Below are positions 13,116-24,124 of a stretch of 64,000 nucleotides of DNA, one piece after another. The notes beneath the pieces are model-generated. The model saw only the letters and a program-made list of their open reading frames with translations. It was not told the DNA's origin and did not search any database. This stretch comes from Otatea glauca (Eukaryota; Streptophyta; Magnoliopsida; Poales; Poaceae). The position numbers and the translations under genes were made by a program. The stretch covers positions 61,479,524 to 61,543,523 of the forward strand of contig CM070722.1 of NCBI GenBank assembly GCA_036346275.1. The letters run 5' to 3'. The first letter of the stretch is position 1. Every line of letters starts with the position of its first letter.

Positions 13116-13784
13116 TGGCCGGCCTGCCTACCGAGGAAGGGGTGATCGACAGGTCCGTAGGACTCTTCTGCCGCAGTCGGCCTGCCCTACCACGACGTTA
13201 GTGAGGTGTTGCGATACGAGAGCGTGGAAGGTGACACGTGTCATCTGCTCTTGTTTTTATGTAAAATAGAAAGCTAATTTTATAAATTCATTCCTACATA
13301 CCCTATATATTCAAAAAGAAGTGAGTCAGGACTTAAAAGAAAAGAAGCAACGAACTCATTGTTTGGCAGGAGAGAGATTGTCGGTGTCTGCAGATTTACC
13401 TGCCGCCGTAGTAGTAGTGACCTCCAGCTTGCATGCACAACTGCGCAAGCAACTGATTTATGGCGTTGCCTCACCGAGTCCTTGGCATGTCAGTCCTTTG
13501 GGGCACCACCTGGTCTAGAAATTGTCATATGATTCAAATACATCAATGTGCAGACCGTACAGATCCGTGAGCGCGACCACATGGCCGTAAAAAATGGTGT
13601 CATAGGTAATTAATGGCAGGTTAATAATACCTCTGGTCAATAGAATTTTCTATCTTATCCATTGGCCATCATACATTAACCATACCAAACGCAAACACAG
13701 GTGGTAATACCTACTTTTGTTTTTATCTTCTCTGCCGATCTCTGACCTATATGTTTCTCTTATCCTAATGACGTGTGATCGGGT

Positions 13785-14015
13785 CTGCAACATTTTTTTT
13801 CTTCATGTGTGCAATATTTTTTTCGATAACAGTAGAAATATTGACTCGGATCGGCGCAACATGTTCTTTCCATATGTGCAACATTTGTAATCATCGTATG
13901 CAACAAAAATGCTCGATAACAGTAGAAATGTGCACACAAAAAAAATGTTGCACATATGGGACAAAAATGTTGCAAAATGAAAAAAAATACGTTGCGCCGA
14001 CTTGTCCAAAAAAAC
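13785..14015. repeat. Palindromic repeat cluster with TGCAACATTTTT motifs
   Basis: The motifs TGCAACA and its complement TGTTGCA recur on both strands. GATAACAGTAGAAAT occurs twice (about 13835 and 13915), and the two halves are inverted relative to each other. This is the layout of a small fold-back or MITE-like element. The ends could not be set. Confidence 0.5.
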
Positions 14016-14098
14016 AGCTGGGATCGGACGTCCAATTGCTAATAACTCCCTTCTCTTATCTGACCCGGATATTTCAGGAGTTTTTGCTTCTATGTTTC

Positions 14099-14747
14099 TG
14101 TTGGCGTCAAAAACTTGATGTAGGGTTTCTGACACCAGCACACCGGACGAACACCGGGCTCAGAGCGTGCCAGTCGATTTGACCTGGAATCGACAAGGTA
14201 AAAATATAAAATTCAATCAAAAGCCGATCGTCAAAATCAATCGGCTTAGACTTAATCAGTTTGAAGCCGATTAAGATCAAGGTAATAAGATAAATCTAAT
14301 TAGCCGATTAAGGCTGATTAGAGGATAAAGGCAGATCGATTCTGAAGAAGGCGATGCGCAACAAAATCAAAACAAATCGAACCTGGGGTGTAATTTGAAG
14401 AAGATCAACAATCGGCGATGCGCAACTTTATTGATCAAGATCGAATTACAAAGACTAAATTACAAGAACTACTCCAAGTCGACGGAAAAGTAGATGAAAA
14501 GTAGACGCGAATTGGTTGGTTGGCTCTGGGCAGCTTTTCTGATCACCTCTAGACCTCTTTTATAGCCATTGGCCGATAGAATCCTGGTACAACATGTTAG
14601 AAATAGAATCCGTATCGGCCTCTATTTGGAGGGTGCTTTCCTTAACAACCTGTTTTGTTTTCAAGTATCTTGATCCGTTATCCAATCGTATCTTGTTGAT
14701 TTTGGACTGCCGATTTTGACCCTATCTGCCAAATTTTGGTGCAAACA
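14099..14747 (-). repeat. 3' LTR of the gypsy-type element
   Basis: 649 bases, starting TGTTGGCGTC and ending GTGCAAACA on the plus strand. It carries TATAAAAG on the minus strand at 14564-14557. It differs from its partner by many small indels and by a 19-base segment near 14711-14729 bounded by the direct repeat CTGCC. Confidence 0.93.
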
Positions 14748-15022
14748 TATGCCTCCCATTTTTGGGAGATAACATGTTATCTTCCAAAAATTTTCATCAT
14801 TGACTTGGCACATATATTTTCTTACCATAGCCAAATTTTTAACTGCATCGAGTTAATTTGGCTTTCAGGTCGGTAATCGGCCAACTCGTATATTCGTATT
14901 TGAGTTTTAGTCAATCAAGACCTAACCAGTACCTTGGACAAACCGATGCACACTACACGATCCCACGTTGATCCTTTACCAAATCGGCTATCACGAGCTG
15001 ACGGGTGGTATGATTTTTCAAA

Positions 15023-16006
15023 CTAGATCGGCTTCGTCAAACAAAAATCATTGGCCGAATCCGGTTTTTTCTTTCCCCACTCTTTTCTCGCAATCTTAAT
15101 CGGATGAAGCTCATTAAAAGTTTTATCCCTTTGTTTTTCTTGTTCAGCTTCCCTCATCTCTTGGGTCCTTAGCCGCTCAAGTCTTCTTCTTTGTGATCGG
15201 CTTAAACCTGGAGGACACCATCTCAGCTTTGGTTCGATCGACTTATATATTTTTCCTAACAGATCCATACTAGCCGCAGTGTTAGACCCTTCATCTTGGT
15301 CTTGTTTCCAACTTATAGTCGGCTTAGAAATTCTATCTTTAGCCGACCATCGCTGCCTATCACCTTGACATGGGTAATACCGCATCGGACATGTGTTTGG
15401 TGATGGCAAAGTTAATCCCCTCTCCCAACAAAATTGCCAAAAAGGGCACCGTTGGTGAGCTCTTTCAGGGCCGCTTGGCCGATATTCATTAACCAGCCGA
15501 TGTGGAGGATTTCGTCGTGACCTTTCATTCCTTCTTTCATATTTTGCTAGTAGTTGGGAAAAAGTGGGCTTCGACTTCTGTATCGGCTTACGTAGTGGCA
15601 ATGCTCTCTCAGCCTGATAACCCATTGGTGTGATTGTTTTAAAAAAATTTCCTTCGCGGTCGGCTTTTATTTGTATAGAGCCAACAGTAATCATGAGTGT
15701 CTTATTGTTATCATAATTTGATTGTACATCGGTTTGACGCGTTATTTTTATAGCTGTTGATATATGAATTTGATCATTAGGCTCTGCATCTCGTGCCGGC
15801 TTTTCCTTCTTTTTAGAGCAATGGACAATGTTAATTGGAAAAGGACCAGCGTCCAGCTGCATCGTCGGCTCTTCTGCAAATTTTAGTTGGTCATCCTCTA
15901 TAGCCGATTGTATCTTGTCTTTGTAATTCTTGAATTCATCTTTGAAGCCCTTTTCATTGGAGAAACGGCTTTCTTGAGCTGATACTCGTTGTAGGAGATG
16001 ACTCAA
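15023..16006 (-). pseudogene. Gag C-terminal/nucleocapsid-like region of the gypsy-type element
   Basis: An open frame of about 327 residues without a clear ATG. It has a Cys/His cluster CPFWQFCWERG followed by a conserved cysteine (NTCPMRYYPC), then a basic segment RRRLERLRTQEMREAEQEKQ. This arrangement is familiar from the region after gag in rice gypsy elements. It lies downstream of the two other gag pieces on the same strand and is separated from them by frame breaks, so a single ancestral frame is likely. Confidence 0.65.
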
Positions 16007-16234
16007 ATTGGTGAATTCACCTTGAAATTTTTCTTGTAATGGGGTATCAACCCACGAAAGCTAAATCGCCAACGATTATCGAGCGGGGTAACACCAAACA
16101 CCTATTTCTCACTTCCTGAATCTCTTAACATAATCATTTATGATTCCCGGTCTTCATTGGATGCGAACTTAGATCGAGATCCCGAGTTCCGCATCACGAG
16201 AAAAATACTCATGGAATCGGCTTTCCAAATCGTT

Positions 16235-16732
16235 CTAAAAATGAACCGAATTTAGAGGTAAACTAGTAAACCAAGTGAAAGCAGCTCCCGATAAAGACAA
16301 GGGGAATAATCTAATTTTCAGCCCGTCGGACTGAGCTGCCTCGCCACACTGAGCGATAAAGCGTCCGACGTGCTCTAAGGTCGTGACCGAATCAATCCCA
16401 GAAAATTTAGCAAAATCTGGAACTTTAAAATTATGTGGATATTGCATACGATCTATATAATCCGGATAAGGCTTTCTATATCTAATGACTCTACCCTTTG
16501 GCTGTAAGCCGAATTGATCTACCAACACGGCAGAAATTTGGTCAGCCCAATTAATGTTGTTAGCCGACAAGATATCGGGGCTCTGCCAATGACTAGTATT
16601 CTGCCCCCCGAGTGCAAACTCGGGCTGTCGGTTAGACTGAGCCGACAGATTTTGTTGGTTTTGCTCATACCCGTCGTACCTCCTAGCCAGTGGTTCTCGT
16701 ACAGGGACAAAGGGCTCTGCGTAGGTTATCAC
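16235..16732 (-). pseudogene. Gag core domain of the gypsy-type element
   Basis: An open frame of about 165 residues containing FKVPDFAKFSGIDSVTTLEHV and FIAQCGEA...LFPLSLSGAAFTWF. This is the typical retrotransposon Gag domain (Pfam Retrotrans_gag pattern) that builds the particle. No ATG fits well, and the frame is broken on both sides. Confidence 0.85.
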
Positions 16733-16863
16733 CTTATGAGGGACCGGATTCCTGGGCAGAATCGGCTCTTGGTATTGTACGTGCCTAATTTGTTCAATCG
16801 GCTGTGAGACCGATTGTGGGAAAATATTAAGCGAAGTTGACGGCGCAAAGTAGCCGACACGCT

Positions 16864-17460
16864 TTAGTTTAGCGGCATCGATGTACGCTGATAATGTGTT
16901 ACCTCACTCGGACGAGGATCTCGTGATAGCGTGACGGTAGGTTGAGTCGGCATCATAGTGGGGAGTGGAGTTGTAGCCGATGGTTTAGGATCGACTGAGG
17001 CACTCTGTGTATTTTGTGCTATTAAAAAAGCAGAGTAACTTGGCAGGGCTTGCATTGGGTCAAGCAGACCTCCAGATGATGCCAACTCCCGAGCTATAGT
17101 TTTCACGCTATTCGTGATCATCGGCTTAAGTGTCGCAACGAGAGTCGATGATTGATTTATCATAGCATGGTGCACAGATTGATTTATCATAGCCGATAAT
17201 TCGGCTTGGTCGGGCAGGTATTGACTTACCGAACCGTCGGTGACACCTGCATCGCCGAGTGGATTGAGCGTCGGCAAAGCGGTCCGCTGCGTGATGCCGC
17301 GCCGGGTTTTTTGGTAACAACCTAGCATCATCTTCTCCAAAGCAGCTTTTCGATCTTCAATTTCCTTGCGCTGCTCTATCGTTAAATCGTCCAACGTGGG
17401 GACGATTATAGCTTCTGTGTTGAGATCGGATGGCGGAATTTCTTTACTTGATGAAGCCAT
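16864..17460 (-). pseudogene. Gag N-terminal region of the gypsy-type element
   Basis: An ATG at 17460 lies 26 bases inside the 5' LTR and opens a frame beginning MASSSKEIPPSDLN. It continues through a charged helix (DDLTIEQRKEIEDRKAALEK) and a low-complexity Pro/Ser/Thr-rich tail. It is the start of the element's gag and leads towards the core domain at 16235-16732 after a frame break. Confidence 0.7.
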
Positions 17461-17486
17461 CGGTCCCACCGGGCGTGCCAAGAGTG

Positions 17487-18108
17487 TGTTGGCGTCAAAA
17501 ACTTGATGTAGGGTTTACGACAAAGACTGCACGGACGAACACCGGCTCGAGCGTGCGGTCGATTTGACCTGAAATCGACAAGGTAAAAATATAAATTCAA
17601 TCAAAAGCCGATCGTCAAAATCAATCGGCTTAGACTTAATCGACTTGAAGCCGATTAAGATCAAGGTAACAAGATAAATCTAATTAGTCGATTAAAGTGA
17701 TTAGAGGATAAAGCGATCGATTACGAAGAAGGCGATGCGCAACAAAATCGAAACAAATCGAACACGGGTGTAATTTGAAGAAGATCAACAATCGGTGATG
17801 CGCAACTTTATTGATCAAGATCGAATTATAAAGACTAAATTACAAGAACTACTCCTAGTCGACGGAAAAGTAGATGAAAAGTAGACGCGAATTGGTTGGT
17901 TGGCTCTGGGCAGCTTTTCTGATCACCTCTAGATCTCTTTTATAGCCATTGGCCGATAGAGTCCTGGTACAACATGTTAGGAATAGAATCCGTATCGGCC
18001 TCTATTTGGAGGGTGCTTTCCTTAACAACCTGTTTTGTTTCCAAATATCTTGATCCGTTATCCAATCGTATCTTGTTGATTTTGGACTGCCAAATTTTGG
18101 TGCAAACA
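17487..18108 (-). repeat. 5' LTR of the gypsy-type element
   Basis: 622 bases, partner of 14099-14747. A TATAAAAG at 17944-17937 (minus strand) is the likely promoter TATA box for element transcription. Confidence 0.92.
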
Positions 18109-18113
18109 GTTTC

Positions 18114-20708
18114 CCTCCCCCATAGTAGCTTGCACTAATCGTGATGCACTTCAAGAGGTAAGCAGCTAGAATCATCCTTTAGATATACATCATTAGGAAC
18201 AAACAGCCCAATGTTAACCCAGAACTAACGACTAATTATACTGCGGATAACGCTGAATAATACGGGCTACTTTTGCCTCGGCATGTGAGTCGTGCATACA
18301 GTAGCTCGCGATGATCCAAATGCAATGGGCAAACACACAGAAAAGCAAGGCCTTTCTGCTTTTGCCCAAGCGCGTTCCGGCTTTATGCACTGGTGCTCTG
18401 GTGTGGTGTGTGCTGCAAAGCTGCATGTTTAAGGTCAATCTGCAGGGCGGATCTACAGTGTAATCGTCGGGGTCAAACGATACCGACGCCCTTCAGTATC
18501 GTGCATATAGTTTTTTTAATATATAAACATATAATCCTCTTATCACAAGTTACAAGTTAGTATTATGAGTTCATAATGACCCCGATGACCTTTTTTCCTA
18601 GACTGCTGGTCAACTGAAATTATCAAATACCCAATTGATGTCTGCTTGCCAAGTGGATGGAGATAGATGCACCCAACTTGGTGAAAAAATTTGGACTGCT
18701 CAAGCAGGTTTGGTTTACACATAAGCTGAATTCCTAGGACTCAACTGTTGATCTACATTCCAACACATGTTTTTGGCTTTGTCTCCAGTTATTCTTTTCA
18801 AACAATAGTTTCAGTACACAGATCTGAAGTTCAAGAAAAGAATATTACCGTGCATGGCATTGTAGAACAGTAAAAAAAAGAACCAACTAATGGAGGAAAT
18901 ATCCCTCCCAAGAAATTTCAAGGATGCAAGTTGCGAAACAAGACATACATACTCCTTATTATCGATTTGAAGAGGGGCAATACTGCTCCATTTTGGCATG
19001 GTCGGTCTAGTTTGAAAAGATGAAAGCAAGACAAACGGTAAACAGTTCAACTCCAAAAGATAGTGAGCATCAAATTAACCTACTATTTCATTACCTAGAA
19101 CGAGAAGAACCAGGCACATGACCGGGTCAGATTCAGACAATCAGATTGGACAGATTTTGTCATATATAATAACTCAGCTTCACCAAAAACCAAACCAGAT
19201 TTGTTAGCCCCTACTAGCCAGCAACTGTGCTATAAGAACGGAAGGAAAAGTATATAAACAACATAGGCATAGCATCAACTCATCATTAATCAATCGATCG
19301 ACACTTCAACAATTAAACAGACGGCCCCAATGATGGCACTAAAACTTCTCACCTGTCCGGAGGTTAGGTCTACCTTCTTCAGTACCAGTTCATCTACAGA
19401 CATGACAGGGCTGTAAGAATCAATGCCGAAGCTAGCTTGGCATTTTAACCACCATGGCGTCGCTCACTTGTTCTATCTATGTAACTCTGCAGAGTATTCA
19501 TATCATCCAGTGTGACTGTGTGAGCACGCGTGCAACTGCGCTCACAGATCAGAAAGCAACTTCTGGAAGACCTGCAGGAAAAGGAACATCCTTTGGGAAA
19601 GGCTGACCTGGGATGATTGAAAGACCAGTTAATAGTTTCACACTGGTATTTATAAGAGTTCTTAGTTTTTCTAGCACTTCGCACATTTTATTTTACAAAT
19701 CTAGCTCTGTACGAATATAATTGCAAAAATAGAATTCTCACCCGTCGCGTCCGTGTACTACGGCAGGAGGCTGGGGCCACGGTAGGCCGTCGACCGTGGA
19801 AGGACGGCGATACCAAGCTAGGGCGGTGCGGCATGTTCCTGCCGCGCTCGGGCACCACGACAGGTTCCAAGCCTCCCTGTTGTGGCACTGACCATACCGA
19901 ACCGCCTGCCGTGACACCTGTGTTGCACTTGCTGCCACACTCGTGGTGCTTAGTACTTGGCTGGCCGCCGTTTCGGGCCCCTGCCCCGTTACAAGGGCGC
20001 GGCAGGTGACACGTTTCACCTACCGGTGCTTCTACAGTCAAGAAGGAGGTTATTTTTTCCATTGTGTCCGCACGGGAGGATTAGATTTGCAAAAAAATGT
20101 GCGAGGGGGCTAGCAAAGCTTAGGCTTCTATTTGTAAGATCTCACTTGTTGGAGTCTCCTTTTATTCCCTGTAGATGTGTGTACAACTGGCCTTCAAGGT
20201 CCTGGGACTATTATTTTGTGTCTCACGCTTTTGAAGATATGGATGGAAATGAGGTGAACAGGCAAAGCAGAGAAGGTTTCATGCGTTTGCAACCAAATTA
20301 TAATTTTCAACGAGTCATTAAGTGAGTGGACCAAATTTCAATCACTAGCGAATATTGGTGCAGAAATGCAGTCTACTGGAATGTAATAGTTTGATGCACG
20401 ATCACATTATATGATTTGGGGAAGGAACTAATCTTCTCCTAGAGTTATAGAGCAACAGAGCATGTTACTTTGCTAACTGTAGAAAAGCTATCATTCGAGG
20501 GACTTGAACGTGAGAAGAAAGAGTTCAAAATTTACATTAGTGTTGATGGTAGCACACCAGAGTGGAACCAGGGAAGTCACAGCACTTGCAGAAATTTCAT
20601 GTTAAAGATGAAATATCACTAGAGTTGAGTTGAGAGAAAAATAGAACAGCAAAGCATGCAAAAACACCATTAATTTGAGGCATAGTATTATTGAAACTTA
20701 TCTTACAC
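18114..20708. other. Intergenic DNA with possible gene remnants
   Basis: No complete gene. On the minus strand, 19342-19405 reads like a short exon ending DELVLKKVDLTSGQ before a GTGAGA donor, and 18901-18960 has an open peptide-like stretch. Neither can be joined to anything, so they are at most decayed exons. The block 19690-20085 is a separate repeat. Confidence 0.45.
19690..20085. repeat. GC-rich dispersed repeat of unknown class
   Basis: The outer parts (ACAAATCTAG, a GTGACACGTTTCACC palindrome near 20007, then TTAGATTTGCAAAAA) resemble pieces at 6400-6660, 10820-10935, 12770-12860 and 13205-13260. The GC-rich core, 19760-20000, is unique here. It is probably a non-autonomous DNA element with divergent copies. 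Confidence 0.45.
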
Positions 20709-22610
20709 GGAAATTTTTGAATACAGTACAAAATACTGTCGGAAATTAGAGAATGATACAACATGTTTGCGTATTTACGAAAAACCCTACCATACCCGGA
20801 ATCTGAAAATCCGTTAACCATACAGAGGCGCGAGAACCGGTTAAGCCATGCGGATTTTGAAATTCGGGTATAGAACCCCCATACCGAATTTCAAAAACCG
20901 GGTATGGGTGAAACCATACCGGTTTTCAAAATCGGTTAAGCCTAGCATCACGAGTATTAGCACAAAGTCACATGCATTCATCTTGATTAGACACAAAGTG
21001 ACATGCATGCATCTTGATTGGTCTCGAAGGCCAAGATTCCATGCATGCATGCATCTTGATTAAACAAAAGTGCATGCGGATGATTAGTGCAAAGTACATC
21101 TTGATTAGTAAAAATTATAATTAGTAAAATAATTAGTAGAAAGTATGATCGGTAAAAGTACAATTAGTAAAATGATTAGTGAAAGTATAATTAGTGAAAG
21201 GCGGGGCTAGCCTCGATTGGTTGGCGGGGCTCATGATTATTGGTATTTTGGCGACGGATGCATCGTCCGGCACAAAAAGCAAAACAGTCGAGTCGATGTC
21301 CCTCATTAGCACTTTTTCTCGATATAAATCGGAGGAGCGAGGCGGCAATGCATTCACAAGATAGTAGTAGAAACAAGCGAGCAAGGCGAAGGCGGGAGAT
21401 TAGTTAAATCGGTGTTTAGTTTGTTAAAATTTTAAGTAAAGTCTAAAATTTTCAAGTACTTCATTTGGGATTTGTATTTTGCGGTATTTTTAGGAATATT
21501 TATTGGTACATTGCTCGTGCTTTATTGATCTTTGGTACAACTTTGGAAGGTTAGTTACAAATCTTCACGAGTAATAGTATATTATGGGCGAGTGTAGTGT
21601 ATTATGGACAAATCTTCATGCTTGAATAACTACCGTACATAAAATAACAGAACATAGCATAAGTAATGGCAGAATTATCGGTGTTAATATTTTGTAGGAA
21701 TTTATTACGAGCTATCTTCATTCTATGAATTAACTAATTCGGGTTCCCGTTTCACGAGTGCGTTCGGGAAGGTGATTTTGCAAGTTGGCGGAGGTTTTAC
21801 GATCTTCGTTCTGACTTCACAAGGTTAGTTTCTAATATTTAGGAATATTCTTGTGATATTGTTATAATACAACTATGATAAGTAGAATATTAGTACAACT
21901 AGTATCACATACAACTAGTATGCCCAAATGGTAGGAGGACTCATTTGCTACACCATAATTGAGATCTTGATTTAATCCTAAGTGTAGTGAAATGACTCAA
22001 AATCATACCTTGAAATCATGCTAGTTGCATTTAGAACAAAGTTTTAAATGTTACATTTTTACCTAAGTTTAGGACTACTTGGGTAAAAAGCAGAACATTT
22101 AAAACTTTGTTCTAAATGCAACTAGCATGTTTCAGGTATGATTTGAGTCATTTCACTACACTGAGATTAAATCAGATCTCAATATGGTATAGCGGCAGTC
22201 TCGACCATTTAGTACTAGTTGTATGTGATACTAGTTGTACTAATATTCTACTTATCATAGTTGTATTATAACAATATCACATAATATTCTAAATATTAGA
22301 AACTAACGTGTGTGAATTAGCGAAGATCGAAAAGCCTCTGCAACTTCACCTCTGAACATGCACAGAAATGAGAACAGTAGTAATCATAGAATGAAGATCT
22401 CGAATAAATTCTAAATATTAACAGCGATAATTGCCATTACTGCTGCTATGTTGTTATTTTAATGGGTATTATTCAAGCATGAATTGTCCATAATACACTA
22501 CAGCGTCATAATATACTATTGCCGTGAATTGTAACTAACTTCGAAGTTCAAAGATCAATAAAGCGAGCAATGTACCAAAAATATTCTAAAAGTACTACAA
22601 ATCCCAAATG
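20709..22610. mobile_element. Broken MULE copy, fold-back derivative
   Basis: It starts GGAAATTTTTGAATACAG, the same terminus as the MULE at 32878. It follows that element's left arm for about 1.36 kb, then turns at about 22071-22080 into an inverted copy that stops at 22610, within CAAATCCCAAATG. The central plant-mobile-domain part is missing and the right arm has lost about 0.85 kb. The left flank ATCTTACAC has no matching right duplication, as expected for a broken copy. Small deletions against the 32878 copy are frequent. Confidence 0.85.
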
Positions 22611-22711
22611 GCTCGTGCTCAAACCGACGTGGACAAGCTCAGCAATACTCAAAAACTTTCCATCCTTAATATATGAAGGCGTCACTAATTATACTTGTCA
22701 AAATTGTACTT

Positions 22712-22993
22712 TGTGTCGCATCGCATCACCCACGATCAATCAACAAATGACATCAATGTAATCACACGAACAAGAAAGAGAGCACACACAATATAGGGTG
22801 GAACTCTCTCACGCTTTATTAGATTGATCTTTCAAGAAAAGGTACATAGGGGTTGCAGCGTCAGCCCAATAAATAGAGGAAAGCATAAGAGATGAGTTCG
22901 GATTCAACGGCCACACGAACATAAGAGATAGATAGTAAATAGAGATCATAAGAGATGAGTTATTAGCTAAGAGATAAACCTTATCTCATAACA
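22712..22993 (-). repeat. 3' LTR of the copia element
   Basis: It shares AGGGTGGAACTCTCTCACGC and CTTTATTAGATTGATCTTT with 32227-32464 and ends TCTCATAACA. The left edge is set by similarity only. Confidence 0.8.
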
Positions 22994-23376
22994 CTCCCCC
23001 TTGGGCGAATACCACGTAATGCACATGTCTTGTTAAAAACTCCACTCAAAAACCCAGTGGGAAAAAGGAGATGGAGAAAAGAGTACATTGCACTCGCACT
23101 TTATGTTGCACTAGTTGCCTCGTTAAAAACCTTTATGTGAGAAACTTCAGAAAAACTCACTAAGGTAAAAGAGTACAACTTATAATCTTTTAGATTTATA
23201 TTAGGATCTTCAGGATCACCATAAGGGTTATGGTTCAAGGGTTCACTCCCCCTGAACTTTGCATATGTATAAGTCTTCTCATCCCAATGCCTTTAACACA
23301 TCTTTGAAATGTGGATTTAGACAGGATTCAGTGAATAAATCTGCAAGATTTTCACATGACTTAGTTTGCAAGATTT

Positions 23377-24124
23377 TTATCTCATCGTTCTTCTGGAGTT
23401 CGTGAGGATAGAATAACTATGGAGCAATATACTTCGTGATATTACTCTTTCATGACCCAAATGCATTTGTGCAGCACAAGCAGTATTATCTTTATAGATA
23501 ATAGTGGTGGTATCGACGGTTTTAAGGCCACATGACTTCTGGATGTGGTTAATCACACGTCGTAGCCAAACACATTCTCGTGAGGCTTCATACAAAGCTA
23601 TGATCTACGAGTGGTTGGTAGAGGTAGTCACCAAAGTCTGCTTACAAGACCGCCAAGAAACGGCCGCACCACCATGAGAGAAACATAAAACCGATCGTGA
23701 TTTGGCACGTGGGGATCAGACAGTAGCTTGACATCTATGTATCCCACCATGGTTAAGTCTTGGTTCTTAGGAAAAATAATCCAAGATCTTTAGTACCTTG
23801 GAGGTATCTGAGTAAAGTCTTAACACCACCCAATGTCTTACGGTTGGGGTTTGCCTTTGTGTCTTGCTAGCAAATTCACAATAAATGCAATATCAGACCT
23901 TGTACAATTCGCGAGATACATAAGCGCTCCAATAGCACTTAGATATGGAACTTCAGGTCTTAAGACTTCCTCATTTTCTATCCTTGGTCTGAAAGGGTCT
24001 TTATCCACTTCAAGGGATCTCACGACCATGGGGGTTTTCAAAGGATGCGATTTATTCATATTAAACCTTTCCAATACCTTCTGAGTATATGAAGACTGGT
24101 GTACAAGAATTCCTTCTGGGGAAT
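23377..24124 (-). pseudogene. Copia reverse transcriptase C-terminus and RNase H, broken
   Basis: On the minus strand from 24124 the translation gives SSYTQKVLERFNM, VPYLSAIGALMYLANCTRSD (both standard copia motifs), and after a frame break ECVWLRRVINHIQ and IYKDNTACAAQ of the RNase H region. It continues the reverse transcriptase cut off at 26912 by the solo LTR insertion. Confidence 0.85.

Larger units (their letters stand above)
11250..14098. other. Intergenic DNA rich in small repeats
   Basis: No supportable gene. It holds short near-repeats of ACACTATGATAG (11335-11420), a decayed AT-rich Stowaway-like stretch (about 11880-12113), and further pieces of the dispersed family marked by GACACGTGTCA at about 12838 and 13233. 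Confidence 0.55.
14099..18108 (-). mobile_element. Complete non-autonomous Ty3/gypsy-type LTR retrotransposon
   Basis: Two LTRs in the same orientation (14099-14747 and 17487-18108) start TG and end CA, and are bounded by a perfect 5-bp duplication GTTTC at 14094-14098 and 18109-18113. The element reads on the minus strand. Just inside the right LTR lies TTGGCACGCCCGGTGGGACC, the usual primer-binding position. Just inside the left LTR a purine tract (AAAAATGGGAGGCATA on the minus strand, about 14748-14763) fits the polypurine tract. The interior is only 2.7 kb and encodes gag-like protein; no protease, reverse transcriptase or integrase was seen. It must have moved using enzymes from a related element. 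Confidence 0.93.

Noticed and set aside
20597..20821. Frame beginning MVNGFSDSGYGRVFRK, also at 32499-32990 and 37279-37602
   Set aside because: Its three occurrences are the tip of the same MULE arm; the shared peptide is a by-product of the repeat, not evidence of a conserved protein.
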